From positions 47,657 through 111,656 of the forward strand of contig NZ_BNAL01000004.1 in the NCBI RefSeq assembly GCF_014653275.1: 64,000 nt of DNA, written 5' to 3'. Each line of letters begins with the position of its first letter. Position 1 is the first letter of the stretch. The notes under the pieces were generated by a model that worked only from the letters and a program-made list of their open reading frames with translations, searched no databases and was not told where the DNA came from. Below, in pieces: positions 8,880 to 17,376 of the stretch. The DNA is from Deinococcus piscis (GTDB lineage: Bacteria; Deinococcota; Deinococci; Deinococcales; Deinococcaceae). A program made the translations under genes and the position numbers.

Positions 8880-10114
8880 CTGGTGTCAGTGCCTTCGGCG
8901 GGCGCTGGAATGGGTAAGGGAGTGGGGAGCTTATCAGGCGCCGCGTCTGCGCCCGGCGGCCAGGCGGTCACCGTAGCCCAGCCCATCAGGGCGCGGCCTG
9001 CGGCGTGGGCCACCGCCTCAAACTCAGGGTCGCCCGGCACCACGAATACAGGGGCCATCCAGCTCAAGCGGGCTTCCAGGCGGTCCATGACGCTGCTCCA
9101 GCGGGCCAGTGGACCAACTAGGACGATGGCGTCAGGACGCACAGTCAGCGCGCCCACCTGCTGCCCCACTGCGCATGCCACCTGGTAGGCCAGCGTCGCC
9201 GCCGCCGCCTGCACACGGGCGTCCGTGCCTTCAGCAGTTATCAGTTCATGCACGGTGCCGTATCCAGTCAGGGCCCGCAGGCCCCCCTCGCCGCTCCAGA
9301 ACTCGGTCCAGCTGTGATGCGGCGGCCAGTGCTGCTCACCGCCGTCCCACAACTGCTGCAAGGTGGCCGGAGAGACTGGGCCTGCTTGCCGCATTCCCAG
9401 TGGCCCACCGCTGAGGCCAGACCCAGTCGAACTGACGGGCCGCCCACCCTGGTAGGCGGTCACGCTGCTGGTGCTGCCCAGGTACGCCGCCACCACCGCC
9501 GCTTCACTGAAACGCTTGCCTACATTGAAGGCTGCGTCACGGGCTGCCATTTCGGAATTCAGCACGTGAAAGCGCGGCTCACTGCGCAGGCCGGGAATCC
9601 CGGTCTCACGGGCCTCGGCGGGGAGTTCGGTGCTCTGGGGAAGGGGCACAGTGAGCAGGGGCACATGCAGCTGCTGCGCCCAGGCAATTGCCAATCGCAG
9701 GCCACGGATGCCCAGCACTGCGCCGGTGGGCAGATCCTGCTCGGCCAACGCCAACTGCTCAGGCTCAATCCGAATCACCTGGGACCGGGTCGCCCCGTGA
9801 CTGGCCGCAGGGGGGCCTTCCCACTGCGCCAGCGTCACCACAGCGTCAGGGCGGGGCCAGTCGGCCACCGTCTGCTGCAAGCAGGCCAGGGCACGCTCCA
9901 GGTCCAGGCCAGTGCCGCCCAGCAGCTCGCCCTCGGTGGGGAACTCGGTCCGGGTCAGCGTCAAGGCCAGCTGAACATCCGGGGCCTGTGCTGCCGGACG
10001 GTCATCAGGAAGGCCCAATTCAGGACCGTCCTGCGCAGAAAGTTCAGGAGGAGTGAATTCAGCCAGGGCCACTTTCAGTCGGCTGCTGCTCACGCTCAGC
10101 ACGTAGACACGCAT
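8876..10114 (-). CDS. Divergent acetate/butyrate kinase family (ASKHA fold) protein
   Basis: The 412-residue protein resembles butyrate kinase in order and spacing: FHVLNSEMAARDAAFNVGKRF near 200, a YLGSTSSVTAYQGGRPV segment where the kinases have HLGGGISV, GPLGMRQAGPVSP, and a C-terminal DAIVLVGPLARWSSVMDRLEARLSWMAPVFVVPG block that fits the family well (shown in pieces: DAIVLVG, LSWMAPVFVVPGDPEFEA). The nucleotide-binding glycine triplet and its histidine are replaced and an insert of about 40 residues follows the first strand. Catalysis as an acyl kinase is therefore uncertain. A TAAACT box lies 9 nt before the ATG. Confidence 0.65.
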   Translation of the reverse strand: MRVYVLSVSSSRLKVALAEFTPPELSAQDGPELGLPDDRPAAQAPDVQLALTLTRTEFPTEGELLGGTGLDLERALACLQQTVADWPRPDAVVTLAQWEGPPAASHGATRSQVIRIEPEQLALAEQDLPTGAVLGIRGLRLAIAWAQQLHVPLLTVPLPQSTELPAEARETGIPGLRSEPRFHVLNSEMAARDAAFNVGKRFSEAAVVAAYLGSTSSVTAYQGGRPVSSTGSGLSGGPLGMRQAGPVSPATLQQLWDGGEQHWPPHHSWTEFWSGEGGLRALTGYGTVHELITAEGTDARVQAAAATLAYQVACAVGQQVGALTVRPDAIVLVGPLARWSSVMDRLEARLSWMAPVFVVPGDPEFEAVAHAAGRALMGWATVTAWPPGADAAPDKLPTPLPIPAPAEGTDTR

Positions 10115-10175
10115 AAACAGTCCAGTTTAGCAAAAGGCTCCGAAGGGTCTGTGCAGTAAAGCGCAGATTTGGGCG

Positions 10176-10919
10176 TTACTCCGGCAGCGACTCTGCCATG
10201 AAGAACTGCGCTGAAGGGCACCACTCCCGCAGCACGCAGGCGGAGCAAGCGGGAGCCTTGCGGGTGCAGATGTCGCGTCCATGCCGCACCCCCGCCCGGT
10301 GAAAAGCCGCCCGGAACGCAGCACTGGGGGGCAGAACGCCTTCCAGCCACTGCTCCTGGCGGTCAGCTTTCCAGTTGGGCGGCACCACTTCCAGCCGCTG
10401 CAGCAGCCGCTCAATATTGCCGTCCACGGCAGCAGCAGGCTGCGCCAGATGAAACAGCAGCAAGAGGCTGGCCGTGCGCTGCCCCACGCCGGGCAGGGCC
10501 TGAAGCGTAGCGCGGGCCTCGGCAGAAGACAGGCGGTGCAAAAACCGCAGCGAAGGCTGCCCCCGCTCCTCCTCCAACCGGCGCAGGATGCCCCAAATGG
10601 CCCTGGACTTGGAGCGTGCCAGGCCGCCACCCGCACCTCGGAGCACGGCTTCGATCTCTTCGGGCTCGCTAAGCAGGGCTGCTTCCCAGCGTGGGTAGGC
10701 CGCTTTGAGGGCGTCCCACTGCCGCTGCGCCACCGTCCAGGTGTTCTGCTGGGCCAAAATCAAGCGGAGCAGACCGTCCAGCGGCTCGGGATTAGGGGTC
10801 AGGGTCACGCCGCCTGGGTCAAACCCGTGCGCGGCCAGCAGCGCCTCTACGCCTTCAGCCCACCAGTCGGGCGCGGGCAAGGCCGCTGGCGTCGGGCGGG
10901 CAGCGCGGGGCAAGGGCAA
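10176..10919 (-). CDS. Endonuclease III-like HhH-GPD DNA glycosylase
   Basis: The protein has the helix-hairpin-helix motif LPGVGQRTASLLL followed by VDGNIERLLQRL, whose Asp is the conserved catalytic aspartate position, and a C-terminal 4Fe-4S loop C-X6-C-X2-C-X5-C (CTRKAPACSACVLREWC). Endonuclease III removes oxidised pyrimidines. The usual catalytic Lys of LPGVGRKTA is Arg here, so bifunctional lyase activity is questionable. The longest frame starts at 11027 but would overlap the upstream gene by over 100 nt; I prefer the TTG at 10919, just after that gene's stop, giving 247 residues. The start is uncertain. Deinococcus is known to carry several such homologues. Confidence 0.82.
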   Translation of the reverse strand: MPLPRAARPTPAALPAPDWWAEGVEALLAAHGFDPGGVTLTPNPEPLDGLLRLILAQQNTWTVAQRQWDALKAAYPRWEAALLSEPEEIEAVLRGAGGGLARSKSRAIWGILRRLEEERGQPSLRFLHRLSSAEARATLQALPGVGQRTASLLLLFHLAQPAAAVDGNIERLLQRLEVVPPNWKADRQEQWLEGVLPPSAAFRAAFHRAGVRHGRDICTRKAPACSACVLREWCPSAQFFMAESLPE

Positions 10920-10920
10920 C

Positions 10921-11529
10921 TTACTGGACGCGGCGCTCGACCCGGTTCCCGGCGCGGTCCAGCACGGTGATGTCAGCGTAGATGCCCTGGGTTTCGGCAT
11001 AAAAGTTGACCTTCTGGCCCACGGCAATATTCAGCCGACGGCCATCAACCAGCACCTCGGCCACCCGGTCATTGTCAGTGGCGACGCCCGCCACGCGGAT
11101 GGTGTTGCCAAAGCGTTCAAACGAGGTGATTTTTAGCTCAGGCACCTGCGGGTCCAGGTCCAGGTCCATCGTCAAGGTGCTCTCGTTGCCAGCGCGGTCA
11201 CGGGCCTTGAACGTAAAGGTGTTCTGATTGCCTTCCACCTGCGGCTGATAGCTGAAGTACTTGATCTTGGGGCTGCCGGAGTCCAGCGGCACTGCCTGTC
11301 CATTGATGGTGAGCTGGATGGCTCCCCGGTCATCCATCACATAGCCTTTGAGAAACAGGTTGTCGGCTTTGGCAACCCCGCCGCCCTGAGGCGAAGTGAT
11401 CACGATGCGGGGCTGGAACGTATCAACCTGGCGGGCACAGCTGCCCAGTCCCAGGGGCAACAGCAGCGCTGCACCCACCCCCCGCGTGAACTTGCCGAAT
11501 CTGGATGTGTGCCGCTGCGAACCGCTCAT
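10921..11529 (-). CDS. Putative lipoprotein with Ig-like beta-sandwich domains
   Basis: This 202-residue protein has a basic N-terminus, a hydrophobic stretch and a lipobox LGSC (GAALLLPLGLGSC), predicting a lipid-anchored extracytoplasmic protein. The mature part contains repeated segments such as KARDRAGNEST and TVLDRAGNRVERRVQ, typical of bacterial Ig-like domains. No enzymatic motif is seen. The ATG at 11529 lies 8 nt after a TATACT -10 box and has no SD, so the mRNA is probably leaderless; the -10 sits in a 15-bp tandem duplication. Confidence 0.75.
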   Translation of the reverse strand: MSGSQRHTSRFGKFTRGVGAALLLPLGLGSCARQVDTFQPRIVITSPQGGGVAKADNLFLKGYVMDDRGAIQLTINGQAVPLDSGSPKIKYFSYQPQVEGNQNTFTFKARDRAGNESTLTMDLDLDPQVPELKITSFERFGNTIRVAGVATDNDRVAEVLVDGRRLNIAVGQKVNFYAETQGIYADITVLDRAGNRVERRVQ

Positions 11530-11538
11530 TGCCTGCCA

Positions 11539-11568
11539 GTATACCTGCACGCTGTATACCTGCACGCT
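11539..11568 (-). repeat. 15-bp tandem duplication carrying the -10 box
   Basis: The unit GTATACCTGCACGCT (plus strand) occurs twice without interruption at 11539-11553 and 11554-11568. Each copy carries a TATAC core on the minus strand. The copy nearer the lipoprotein gene provides its TATACT -10 box (11543-11538). Confidence 0.85.
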
Positions 11569-11636
11569 CCCAGCAGCCCGCGTGGAGTGACCTGCCCTGT
11601 GGTGAATGCCGGGGCGTGGGCGCTAGCATCTGGTCC

Positions 11637-12137
11637 ATGACGCCTCTGCGGACCCTGACCGCGATCATCTTCGGCTTTGCCTTCAGCCTGATCACCTTCG
11701 CTGCCTTTTATGTGCGCGGCGACCTGGGCAGTGTGTTCCGGTATCTGGGCGCACGCGGCGACGCCCGCCGACTGGAAGCAGCGGGCGGCACACTAGAGCA
11801 ACTGGCGGCTGCACAGGCGCAGGTCCACGCGTTGGCCGACGCCGCCGCCGACCCGGACTTTGCTGTGCGGATGCTGCCTCTCTGCCTTTTGCTGGGCGTG
11901 CTGACAGGGTACGCGGTATGGCGACTGTTCGGCTCGCGGGCGGGCCGCGCTGAGGCCACTGACGTGCAGGAGCGCATGCTGCTGCGGCTTGCTTACCGTA
12001 GGGGCGGACGCTTCAGCCTGGAGGACGTGGCAGCCTCCTCCCCGCTGACCGAGGTGCAGGCGGTGCAGGTGGTCCAGCGTATGAAGGAAGCGGGGCGGCT
12101 GAGAGATGCAGGCAGCGGGCTGTACGAACTGGTGTAA
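11637..12137 (+). CDS. Hypothetical membrane protein with C-terminal winged-helix-like region
   Basis: This 166-residue protein has a hydrophobic helix at residues 5-25 and a second near 80-100, separated by a helical Ala/Gln-rich segment. The soluble C-terminus (VQERMLLRLAYRRGGRFSLE, then LTEVQAVQVVQRMKEAGRLRDAG) looks like a small winged-helix domain. A TAGCAT box lies 7 nt before the ATG, so it is probably leaderless; the upstream frame extension is not used. It is divergent from the lipoprotein gene. Its function is unknown. Confidence 0.75.
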   Translation: MTPLRTLTAIIFGFAFSLITFAAFYVRGDLGSVFRYLGARGDARRLEAAGGTLEQLAAAQAQVHALADAAADPDFAVRMLPLCLLLGVLTGYAVWRLFGSRAGRAEATDVQERMLLRLAYRRGGRFSLEDVAASSPLTEVQAVQVVQRMKEAGRLRDAGSGLYELV

Positions 12138-12140
12138 CCC

Positions 12141-12605
12141 TCAGTCCCAACTGTTGAACAGCGCCTCGGCCCACGTGCTGGGGCGCTCCTTTTGCACCGC
12201 CCGCGCCTCCCAGCCACCACCAAACTCAGAGTTCAGCAGCCGGGCACGTTCGGCGGGAGTCAGGTCGGCAAGCAGCCAAGCGGGGTCCGGCAGCACCAGC
12301 ACGCCGGACGCACTCAGGGCCTCCCAGACTGGCCCACCGCCCAGCAGCGGCCAGGGGGTAACGTACGGTTGGCAGGGCGCAGAAGCGACGGCGGCCACGT
12401 TGCCAGTCAGGAGAACATAACCCAGCACCGCACCGAAGCGGTCCTCGGCGCGGTGTTGGTGCAGGTCGCCGGGTTCCGTGTGCCAGGTCCAGCCGTGCCG
12501 CCGGGCCACACTGTCCAAATGGCCCGTGACCACCTGCGGCGGCTGCGGCCCCCCGCCCCAACGCTCATACACGAGGCGGTTAATGACAAGAAGGTCATCA
12601 TTCAC
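12141..12605 (-). CDS. Hypothetical protein coupled to the DUF7710-like gene
   Basis: This 154-residue soluble protein is not recognised. It is Trp-rich (seven Trp) with Pro-rich turns and no signal or membrane segment. The ATG overlaps the stop of the upstream gene by 4 nt (ATGA), indicating coupling. Unlike that partner it has the high third-position G+C of the chromosome, so the pair may have different histories. The stop lies 3 nt from the stop of the convergent gene ending at 12137. Confidence 0.65.
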   Translation of the reverse strand: MNDDLLVINRLVYERWGGGPQPPQVVTGHLDSVARRHGWTWHTEPGDLHQHRAEDRFGAVLGYVLLTGNVAAVASAPCQPYVTPWPLLGGGPVWEALSASGVLVLPDPAWLLADLTPAERARLLNSEFGGGWEARAVQKERPSTWAEALFNSWD

Positions 12606-12874
12606 TCGTCATCACATTTTCGGTAATGTTCATGCTGCTGTGAGGCTGACGTAAATCTACCAATGAATTCGGGCGATTTGTGATGTTCTTTGGCAGGCGT
12701 GAATGATCCGCGTTTTACCACCCAATCGTAAACGCCCGTATCCAGCGGATATTCGATCAGGACACCTTCAAGCTTGTGCTTTCGTATCCATACTTCCGCC
12801 AAGTCCTTCGAAGTGAAAACACCCGAAGCAAAGCGGGCACCTTGACCATGAAAGACCCAGACAGAATTACCCAT
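12602..12874 (-). CDS. Small DUF7710-like protein of lower G+C
   Basis: The 90-residue protein begins [15 protein letters not shown] and continues with [31 protein letters not shown] and [16 protein letters not shown]. This is the pattern I associate with the DUF7710 family, small proteins found patchily in many phyla, some near toxin or immunity genes; that functional link is not established here. The nucleotide sequence is visibly less G+C-rich than its neighbours, suggesting recent transfer. The start at 12874 is inside the last codons of ispG; an upstream GTG-type start would overlap more. A role as an immunity protein is speculative. Confidence 0.72.
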   Translation of the reverse strand: MGNSVWVFHGQGARFASGVFTSKDLAEVWIRKHKLEGVLIEYPLDTGVYDWVVKRGSFTPAKEHHKSPEFIGRFTSASQQHEHYRKCDDE

Positions 12875-14156
12875 TAGCTCGACCGTACCGCTCCCGCACA
12901 TACTTTTCCAGCAGTTCCTGAAACTCCTCGGCGATGCGCGGCCCTTTGAGCGTGGTCAGCAGCTGGCCGTCCTGATACACCGGGGCGCGGGGGTCTTCGC
13001 CGGTGCCGGGCAAAGAAATGCCGATGTGCGCGTGCTTGCTCTCGCCGGGGCCGTTCACCACGCAGCCCATCACAGCCACCTGCATCTCCTCCACACCGGG
13101 GTACTGGCCTTTCCACTCGGGCATCTGGTCACGGATATAGTCCTGAATCTTTTGGGCCAGGCTCTGAAAGAAGGTAGAGGTGGTGCGCCCACAGCCGGGG
13201 CAGGAAGTGACCTGCGGCAAAAATTGGCGCAGGCCCAGGCTCTGCAGAATCTGCTGGGCCACTTCCACTTCTAGCTTGCGGCTGGCCCCCGGCTCCGGCG
13301 TCAGGCTCACGCGAATGGTGTCGCCGATGCCCTCGGTCAGCAGCGGCGCAAGGGCCACGCTGGTCGCCACCATGCCTTTCATCCCCATGCCCGCTTCGGT
13401 CAGGCCCAGGTGCAGCGGGTAGTCGCACTGCGCGGCCAGGCGGCGGTAGACCGCCCACAGCTCCGGGGCACTGCTCACCTTGACCGAGATGATGATGCGG
13501 TCATGCGGCAGCCCCAGCTTCTCTGCGTAGGCCGCCGATTCCAGCGCCGAAACCACCATCGCCTCAATGGTCACCTCGGTGGGGGACTTGGGATTGCCCC
13601 GGGCGGCATTCTCGTCCATCAGCCGCGCCAGCACCTGCTGGTCCAGTGAGCCCCAGTTCACGCCGATACGCACAGGTTTATCAAACTCCTTGGCGACCTC
13701 GATCATGGTGGCAAAGTTGGCGTCGTGGCGCTGCCCGGCCCCCACGTTGCCGGGGTTGATGCGGTACTTCGCAAGCAGCCGGGCGGCCTGCGGGTACTCG
13801 CGCAGCAGCTGGTGGCCGTTGTAATGAAAGTCGCCCACAATCGGCACGCTGATGCCCAGGTCGGCGAGCCGCGCCACGATTTCGGGCAGCGCTGCCGCCG
13901 CTTCGCCGTTGTTCACCGTCACGCGGACCACCTCGGAACCGGCGCGGGCCAGCTGCGCCACCTGCATGGCGGTGGCTTCGGCGTCGGCGGTGTGGGTATT
14001 GGTCATACTCTGCACCACGATGGGGTGGTCCGAGCCCATCTTGACCCCGCCCACGTCCACACTCACGGTCCGGCGGCGCGGGATGGCGGCAAATGCGGGC
14101 AGCGTGGCAGATTCCACACCGTCCATCTCTAGCTGGGGCAGCGACTCGAAACTCAT
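12867..14156 (-). CDS. ispG: 4-hydroxy-3-methylbut-2-en-1-yl diphosphate synthase
   Basis: IspG (GcpE) performs the penultimate step of the MEP isoprenoid pathway, converting the cyclic diphosphate MEcPP to HMBPP, which feeds carotenoid and quinone synthesis. The 428-residue protein has the family start [20 protein letters not shown], and cluster ligands in SCPGCGR (near 317) and CVVNGPGE (near 361). The ATG at 14156 is chosen because TACACT lies 7 nt upstream (leaderless), dropping 24 codons of the longer frame. The length and ligands fit bacterial IspG. Its stop overlaps the start of the DUF7710-like gene by 8 nt. Confidence 0.96.
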   Translation of the reverse strand: MSFESLPQLEMDGVESATLPAFAAIPRRRTVSVDVGGVKMGSDHPIVVQSMTNTHTADAEATAMQVAQLARAGSEVVRVTVNNGEAAAALPEIVARLADLGISVPIVGDFHYNGHQLLREYPQAARLLAKYRINPGNVGAGQRHDANFATMIEVAKEFDKPVRIGVNWGSLDQQVLARLMDENAARGNPKSPTEVTIEAMVVSALESAAYAEKLGLPHDRIIISVKVSSAPELWAVYRRLAAQCDYPLHLGLTEAGMGMKGMVATSVALAPLLTEGIGDTIRVSLTPEPGASRKLEVEVAQQILQSLGLRQFLPQVTSCPGCGRTTSTFFQSLAQKIQDYIRDQMPEWKGQYPGVEEMQVAVMGCVVNGPGESKHAHIGISLPGTGEDPRAPVYQDGQLLTTLKGPRIAEEFQELLEKYVRERYGRANG

Positions 14157-14178
14157 ATGCCCAGTGTACGGCGTCTGC

Positions 14179-14964
14179 TTAGGCGTCTTCGGGAATCTCC
14201 ACCCACTCCCAGCGCGGCAAGCCTTCACACAGAATCTCGACCATCACCGAGTTGGAGGCGATGAACAGGTGACGGTAACGCGGGCGCGAGCGGTCCAGTT
14301 CGGCTTGTGCACAGTCATTACGCTCTACAGCGGCTTCAAATTCAGCCCGCTGTTCTGGCGTGGGCGGCTGCTCGCCAGTCCAGAAGTAGTCATGTGCACG
14401 GTGGCTTTCCGACGAGGCGAAGCGTCCGCCTCCGCTGAAGGTATCCGTGGCGCGGTGATATTCCAGAACGGTGGGGCCATACGGCGGAAAGGTGTCGGTG
14501 TTGCGGTTCTCGCACAGGATTTCCATCACCCAGGGGTCGGGTTCGTTCACGACTTCATAGAGATCAGGGCTGCTCACGCCCTGTCTGGAGGGATGAAAAG
14601 TGCCGAACGGCCCCGCGTAGAACTCCTCGTAAGTTTCCAGGAAAAAGATGCGCTCGGAGCGATACACCGTCACCCCTCCCCGGTTCAGCCCACCGTCGCG
14701 CTCTTCCCAGCCATCTTCCCAACTGAGCCGCAGCGCCCGCTTTGGCCCACTCACGCCGCCGCCATACGCCTCGTATTTGGCCCTGACCTGCTCAGTATCA
14801 GCGAAATACTCGCCTTCAAGCTCAATAACCAAGGCCGTCAGCCCGTCCAACCGCTGCTCTATCCGCGTGATATACGGCATGAACAGATGCTCGGCTGCCC
14901 TGCATAAGCCCTCGTCCGGCCAGGCGGCCCACTGATACTGCGAAAAGCGTTCGTGTCTGCCCAT
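14179..14964 (-). CDS. Hypothetical protein
   Basis: This 261-residue protein is not recognised. It has no signal or membrane segment and is rich in aromatic and acidic residues. Two segments look like an internal repeat: [12 protein letters not shown] near residue 145 and [15 protein letters not shown] near the C-terminus, each followed by an aromatic/proline turn, so it may be a duplicated small domain. The ATG at 14964 follows a TAGGCT box by 5 nt, consistent with a leaderless message. It ends 23 nt before the ispG start. Confidence 0.7.
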   Translation of the reverse strand: MGRHERFSQYQWAAWPDEGLCRAAEHLFMPYITRIEQRLDGLTALVIELEGEYFADTEQVRAKYEAYGGGVSGPKRALRLSWEDGWEERDGGLNRGGVTVYRSERIFFLETYEEFYAGPFGTFHPSRQGVSSPDLYEVVNEPDPWVMEILCENRNTDTFPPYGPTVLEYHRATDTFSGGGRFASSESHRAHDYFWTGEQPPTPEQRAEFEAAVERNDCAQAELDRSRPRYRHLFIASNSVMVEILCEGLPRWEWVEIPEDA

Positions 14965-15035
14965 GCACCAGCCTAACGAAAAAAGAAACGTTCCCATTAT
15001 CTACCTGGGAACGCCTTCTGCTTTCTACCCCACCC

Positions 15036-15890
15036 TCAGCCCCGGTCCTGCACCAGCTCCGCCGCTGTCACCGTATTCGCCATCAGCTGCGCCACGGTCA
15101 GCAGGCCTACGCCGCCCGGCACCGGGGTGAGGCCGCCAGCGACCTGCGCCACGTCCGGATGAACGTCGCCCACGATCTTGCCTTTCCCCTCTACTTCAAT
15201 GCGGTTGATACCCACATCAATCACGGTTGCGCCCGGCTTCACCATGTCGGGCGTCAGGAAATGCGGGCGGCCCACGGCCACCACCACCAGGTCAGCTTCG
15301 CGGGTCACGGCAGCCAGGTCCGCTGTGCGGCTGTGGGCGATGGTCACGGTGGCGTCACGGGCCAACAGCATGGCCGCCATTGGCCGACCCACAATTTCGC
15401 TGCGGCCCACCACCACGGCCCGCTGGCCCGCCACCGGAACCGCGTAAAAGTCCAGCAGTTCCAGAATCCCGGCGGGGGTGCAGGGGTTCAGTGCAGCGCG
15501 GCCCGCCCACATCTGCGCCACGTTGTACGGATGAAAGCCGTCAACATCTTTGGCCGGGTCCACCGCCAGCAGCACAGCTTCTTCGGAAATGTGGGGCGGA
15601 AGTGGCAGCTGCACCAAAATCCCACTCACTGCCACGTCGGCATTCAGCCGGTCCAGCAGGGCCAACAGTTCGGTCTGGGAGGTGCTTTCGGGCAAAGCAA
15701 ATACCTCGCTCTGAAGACCGACCTGGTGCGCCTTTTTGTCCTTTGACCTGACGTAGCTGACACTGGCGGGGTCTTCTCCCACCCGTACCAGCGCCAGCCG
15801 GGGGGCCTGCGGCAAGGCGCTGACCCGACCAGCCACGCGGGCCAGCAAGGCGTCGGCCACCGGGGCGCCGGGTAGGGGCCGCGCCGTCAT
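15036..15890 (-). CDS. folD: Bifunctional methylenetetrahydrofolate dehydrogenase/cyclohydrolase
   Basis: FolD interconverts 5,10-methylene- and 10-formyl-tetrahydrofolate with NADP, supplying one-carbon units. The 284-residue protein has the catalytic YVRSKDKKAHQVG (the Lys is essential in the family), PLPPHI, the NADP-binding GRSEIVGRPMAAML and the C-terminal TPVPGGVGLLTVAQLM signature. It is the third gene of an asp23-nusB-folD run, a neighbourhood also common in Firmicutes. It starts 41 nt after nusB ends. Confidence 0.96.
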   Translation of the reverse strand: MTARPLPGAPVADALLARVAGRVSALPQAPRLALVRVGEDPASVSYVRSKDKKAHQVGLQSEVFALPESTSQTELLALLDRLNADVAVSGILVQLPLPPHISEEAVLLAVDPAKDVDGFHPYNVAQMWAGRAALNPCTPAGILELLDFYAVPVAGQRAVVVGRSEIVGRPMAAMLLARDATVTIAHSRTADLAAVTREADLVVVAVGRPHFLTPDMVKPGATVIDVGINRIEVEGKGKIVGDVHPDVAQVAGGLTPVPGGVGLLTVAQLMANTVTAAELVQDRG

Positions 15891-15931
15891 GCCCAGCCCC
15901 CCAGCCCCAGCGGAACCGAACCAGCCACCGC

Positions 15932-16522
15932 TCAGTCCTGTTCCGCTGAGGTGGCCGGGGCAGCGCCCGAATCACGGGCATCTACGGCAGAATCGTCCTC
16001 TTCAGCCGCGCTGTCAGTGCTGGCCACGGCCGTATTCTCGCTGCCTGTGGCCGGAACCGGCTGCCCGCCCAGCGAGCGGCTCAGCGTGCCCAGGACACCA
16101 TTCACAAAGCGGCCTGAATCCTCCCCACCAAACTTGCGGGCAATCCGCACCGCACTTTCAATGACTGGCGGGTGCGGCTCGGGCGTGAACATCATCTCAA
16201 AGGCAGCCAAGCGCAGAACATTCAGGTCCGTCTGGGCCATCTGCTCAAAGGACCAGCCACGGATGGTGCGCTGCAACATGCTCTGAACTTCGTCCCAGTG
16301 CATGTCCAACCCCTCGGCCAGCGAGCGGGCAAAAGCGGTGGCCTCAGGGGTCAGTGGCGTCAGGGTGTCGTCGCCTTCATGCATCTGGGCAGCCGTCCGC
16401 ATAAAGACCTGTTCCAGCGGCAATTCACCCCGCTCCGACTCGAACAGGGCGCGAAAGGCAAATTCACGGGCAGCGCGGCGACTCCCGCTGGGGGCCACAC
16501 TGCGCTCACGGCGGCGGGTCAA
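15932..16522 (-). CDS. nusB: Transcription antitermination factor NusB
   Basis: NusB binds boxA RNA with S10 in rRNA antitermination complexes. The 196-residue protein has the all-helical NusB pattern: [20 protein letters not shown], the central [21 protein letters not shown] and [26 protein letters not shown]. An acidic, Ser/Ala-rich tail of about 45 residues follows. The start is a TTG at 16522 that overlaps the asp23 stop (TTGA) and is preceded by AGGAG at 7 nt, so it is coupled to asp23; longer versions would be read from the asp23 coding region. Confidence 0.93.
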   Translation of the reverse strand: MTRRRERSVAPSGSRRAAREFAFRALFESERGELPLEQVFMRTAAQMHEGDDTLTPLTPEATAFARSLAEGLDMHWDEVQSMLQRTIRGWSFEQMAQTDLNVLRLAAFEMMFTPEPHPPVIESAVRIARKFGGEDSGRFVNGVLGTLSRSLGGQPVPATGSENTAVASTDSAAEEDDSAVDARDSGAAPATSAEQD

Positions 16523-16887
16523 GCGCCCGCTCCTGACTGGCTGCGCCCGGGCACAGGCGCAGCGGGAAGCGACACCCCCAGCACCGTGACGTTGACGGCT
16601 TCGACTTGGCAGCCGCACATCAGCTCCAGGTTCTCGGCTACCGAGCGCTGGGCACGGGCGGCCAGGTCCAACAGATCCCGCCCGTAGTCCACATTCAGCC
16701 CCAGGTCCACCGCGACGGTGGGGCCATCTTGCGTCAGGCGCAGGGCACGCGGCAACCGTGCGGCCTCGCTCTCCTTGAGAACCTCGCCCACCGGCGTGGG
16801 GGCGGGAGCGATGCAGATACCGTCAATGTCTTCCACAGCCGCTATGACAATGTCACGCATCACGTTTTTGTTGATGTTCAGTTCCAT
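16519..16887 (-). CDS. Asp23/Gls24 family envelope stress protein
   Basis: The 122-residue protein starts [20 protein letters not shown] and shows the family pattern of short beta-alpha repeats ([37 protein letters not shown]). Asp23-type proteins in Gram-positives associate with the membrane through partners and affect envelope stress; the role in this lineage is unknown. A TAAGAT box lies 8 nt before the ATG, with GGAG between, so the mRNA may be nearly leaderless. It leads the asp23-nusB-folD operon. Confidence 0.85.
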   Translation of the reverse strand: MELNINKNVMRDIVIAAVEDIDGICIAPAPTPVGEVLKESEAARLPRALRLTQDGPTVAVDLGLNVDYGRDLLDLAARAQRSVAENLELMCGCQVEAVNVTVLGVSLPAAPVPGRSQSGAGA

Positions 16888-17376
16888 ACCGCTCCATCTT
16901 AGTGCTTGCCCTGCGGCAAACGGTGTAGGCGGCGCAGGCAGCCGCAAAAGCGAACCTCTCGCCAGATGGGGCTGACAAGGGGGCAGCACAGATGGGGCGG
17001 GAGGGCAGCTGCTGGTAGGGCTGCATATTTACCCAGTTTTCACAATGTTGTATTGTGACCAGGTCAGTGAATTTTTCAGTGCGTTCTGTTGTCTTGTGTG
17101 CCGCCTCTCCCGGCAGGGTTGCCGTGCGGGTGAGGCTTTTTCTGGTGTTTATCGGCGCTGGACTGCTGCGCCCATCATCAGAGCACGGGTCTGTGAGCTA
17201 TGCTTCAGCGCAAGAACACCAACCATCACTGAAGCGGGCCCGCCGAGCACTCGCGCTGGCCCAGTGAATCAAGTACCACCTTTATCCTTTTGCCCGTCAG
17301 GCTCAGCCTGGATTCGTCCCTTCCCTCTTTCTCCTGGCCGACTCTTTCTCCGGCTTCCCCCCTTCTAGGAGCTGAA
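16888..17376. other. 489-nt divergent intergenic region upstream of the permease genes
   Basis: It separates asp23 (minus strand) from dppB-like (plus strand). It holds the asp23 promoter, an intrinsic-terminator-like hairpin at 17103-17141, and the dppB SD (AGGAG, 17367-17371). The open frames in it (for example at 17045 and 17055) have poor third-position G+C and run through the hairpin, so I do not call them genes. No clear -35/-10 pair for dppB was found. Confidence 0.5.
17103..17141 (+). terminator. Terminator-like hairpin in the leader region of the permease operon
   Basis: GCCTC (17103-17107) pairs with GAGGC (17132-17136), with inner CC/GG and CGGCA/TGCCG stems around GGGT, followed by five T residues. 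No plus-strand gene precedes it, so it would end either a small RNA or the 5' leader of dppB-dppC, as an attenuator would. Confidence 0.55.

Noticed and set aside
17045..17368. Cys-containing frame (FCCLVCRL) and an overlapping frame at 17055-17267 upstream of dppB
   Set aside because: Third-position G+C is weak, starts lack signals, and the frames run far beyond the hairpin, unlike a leader peptide.
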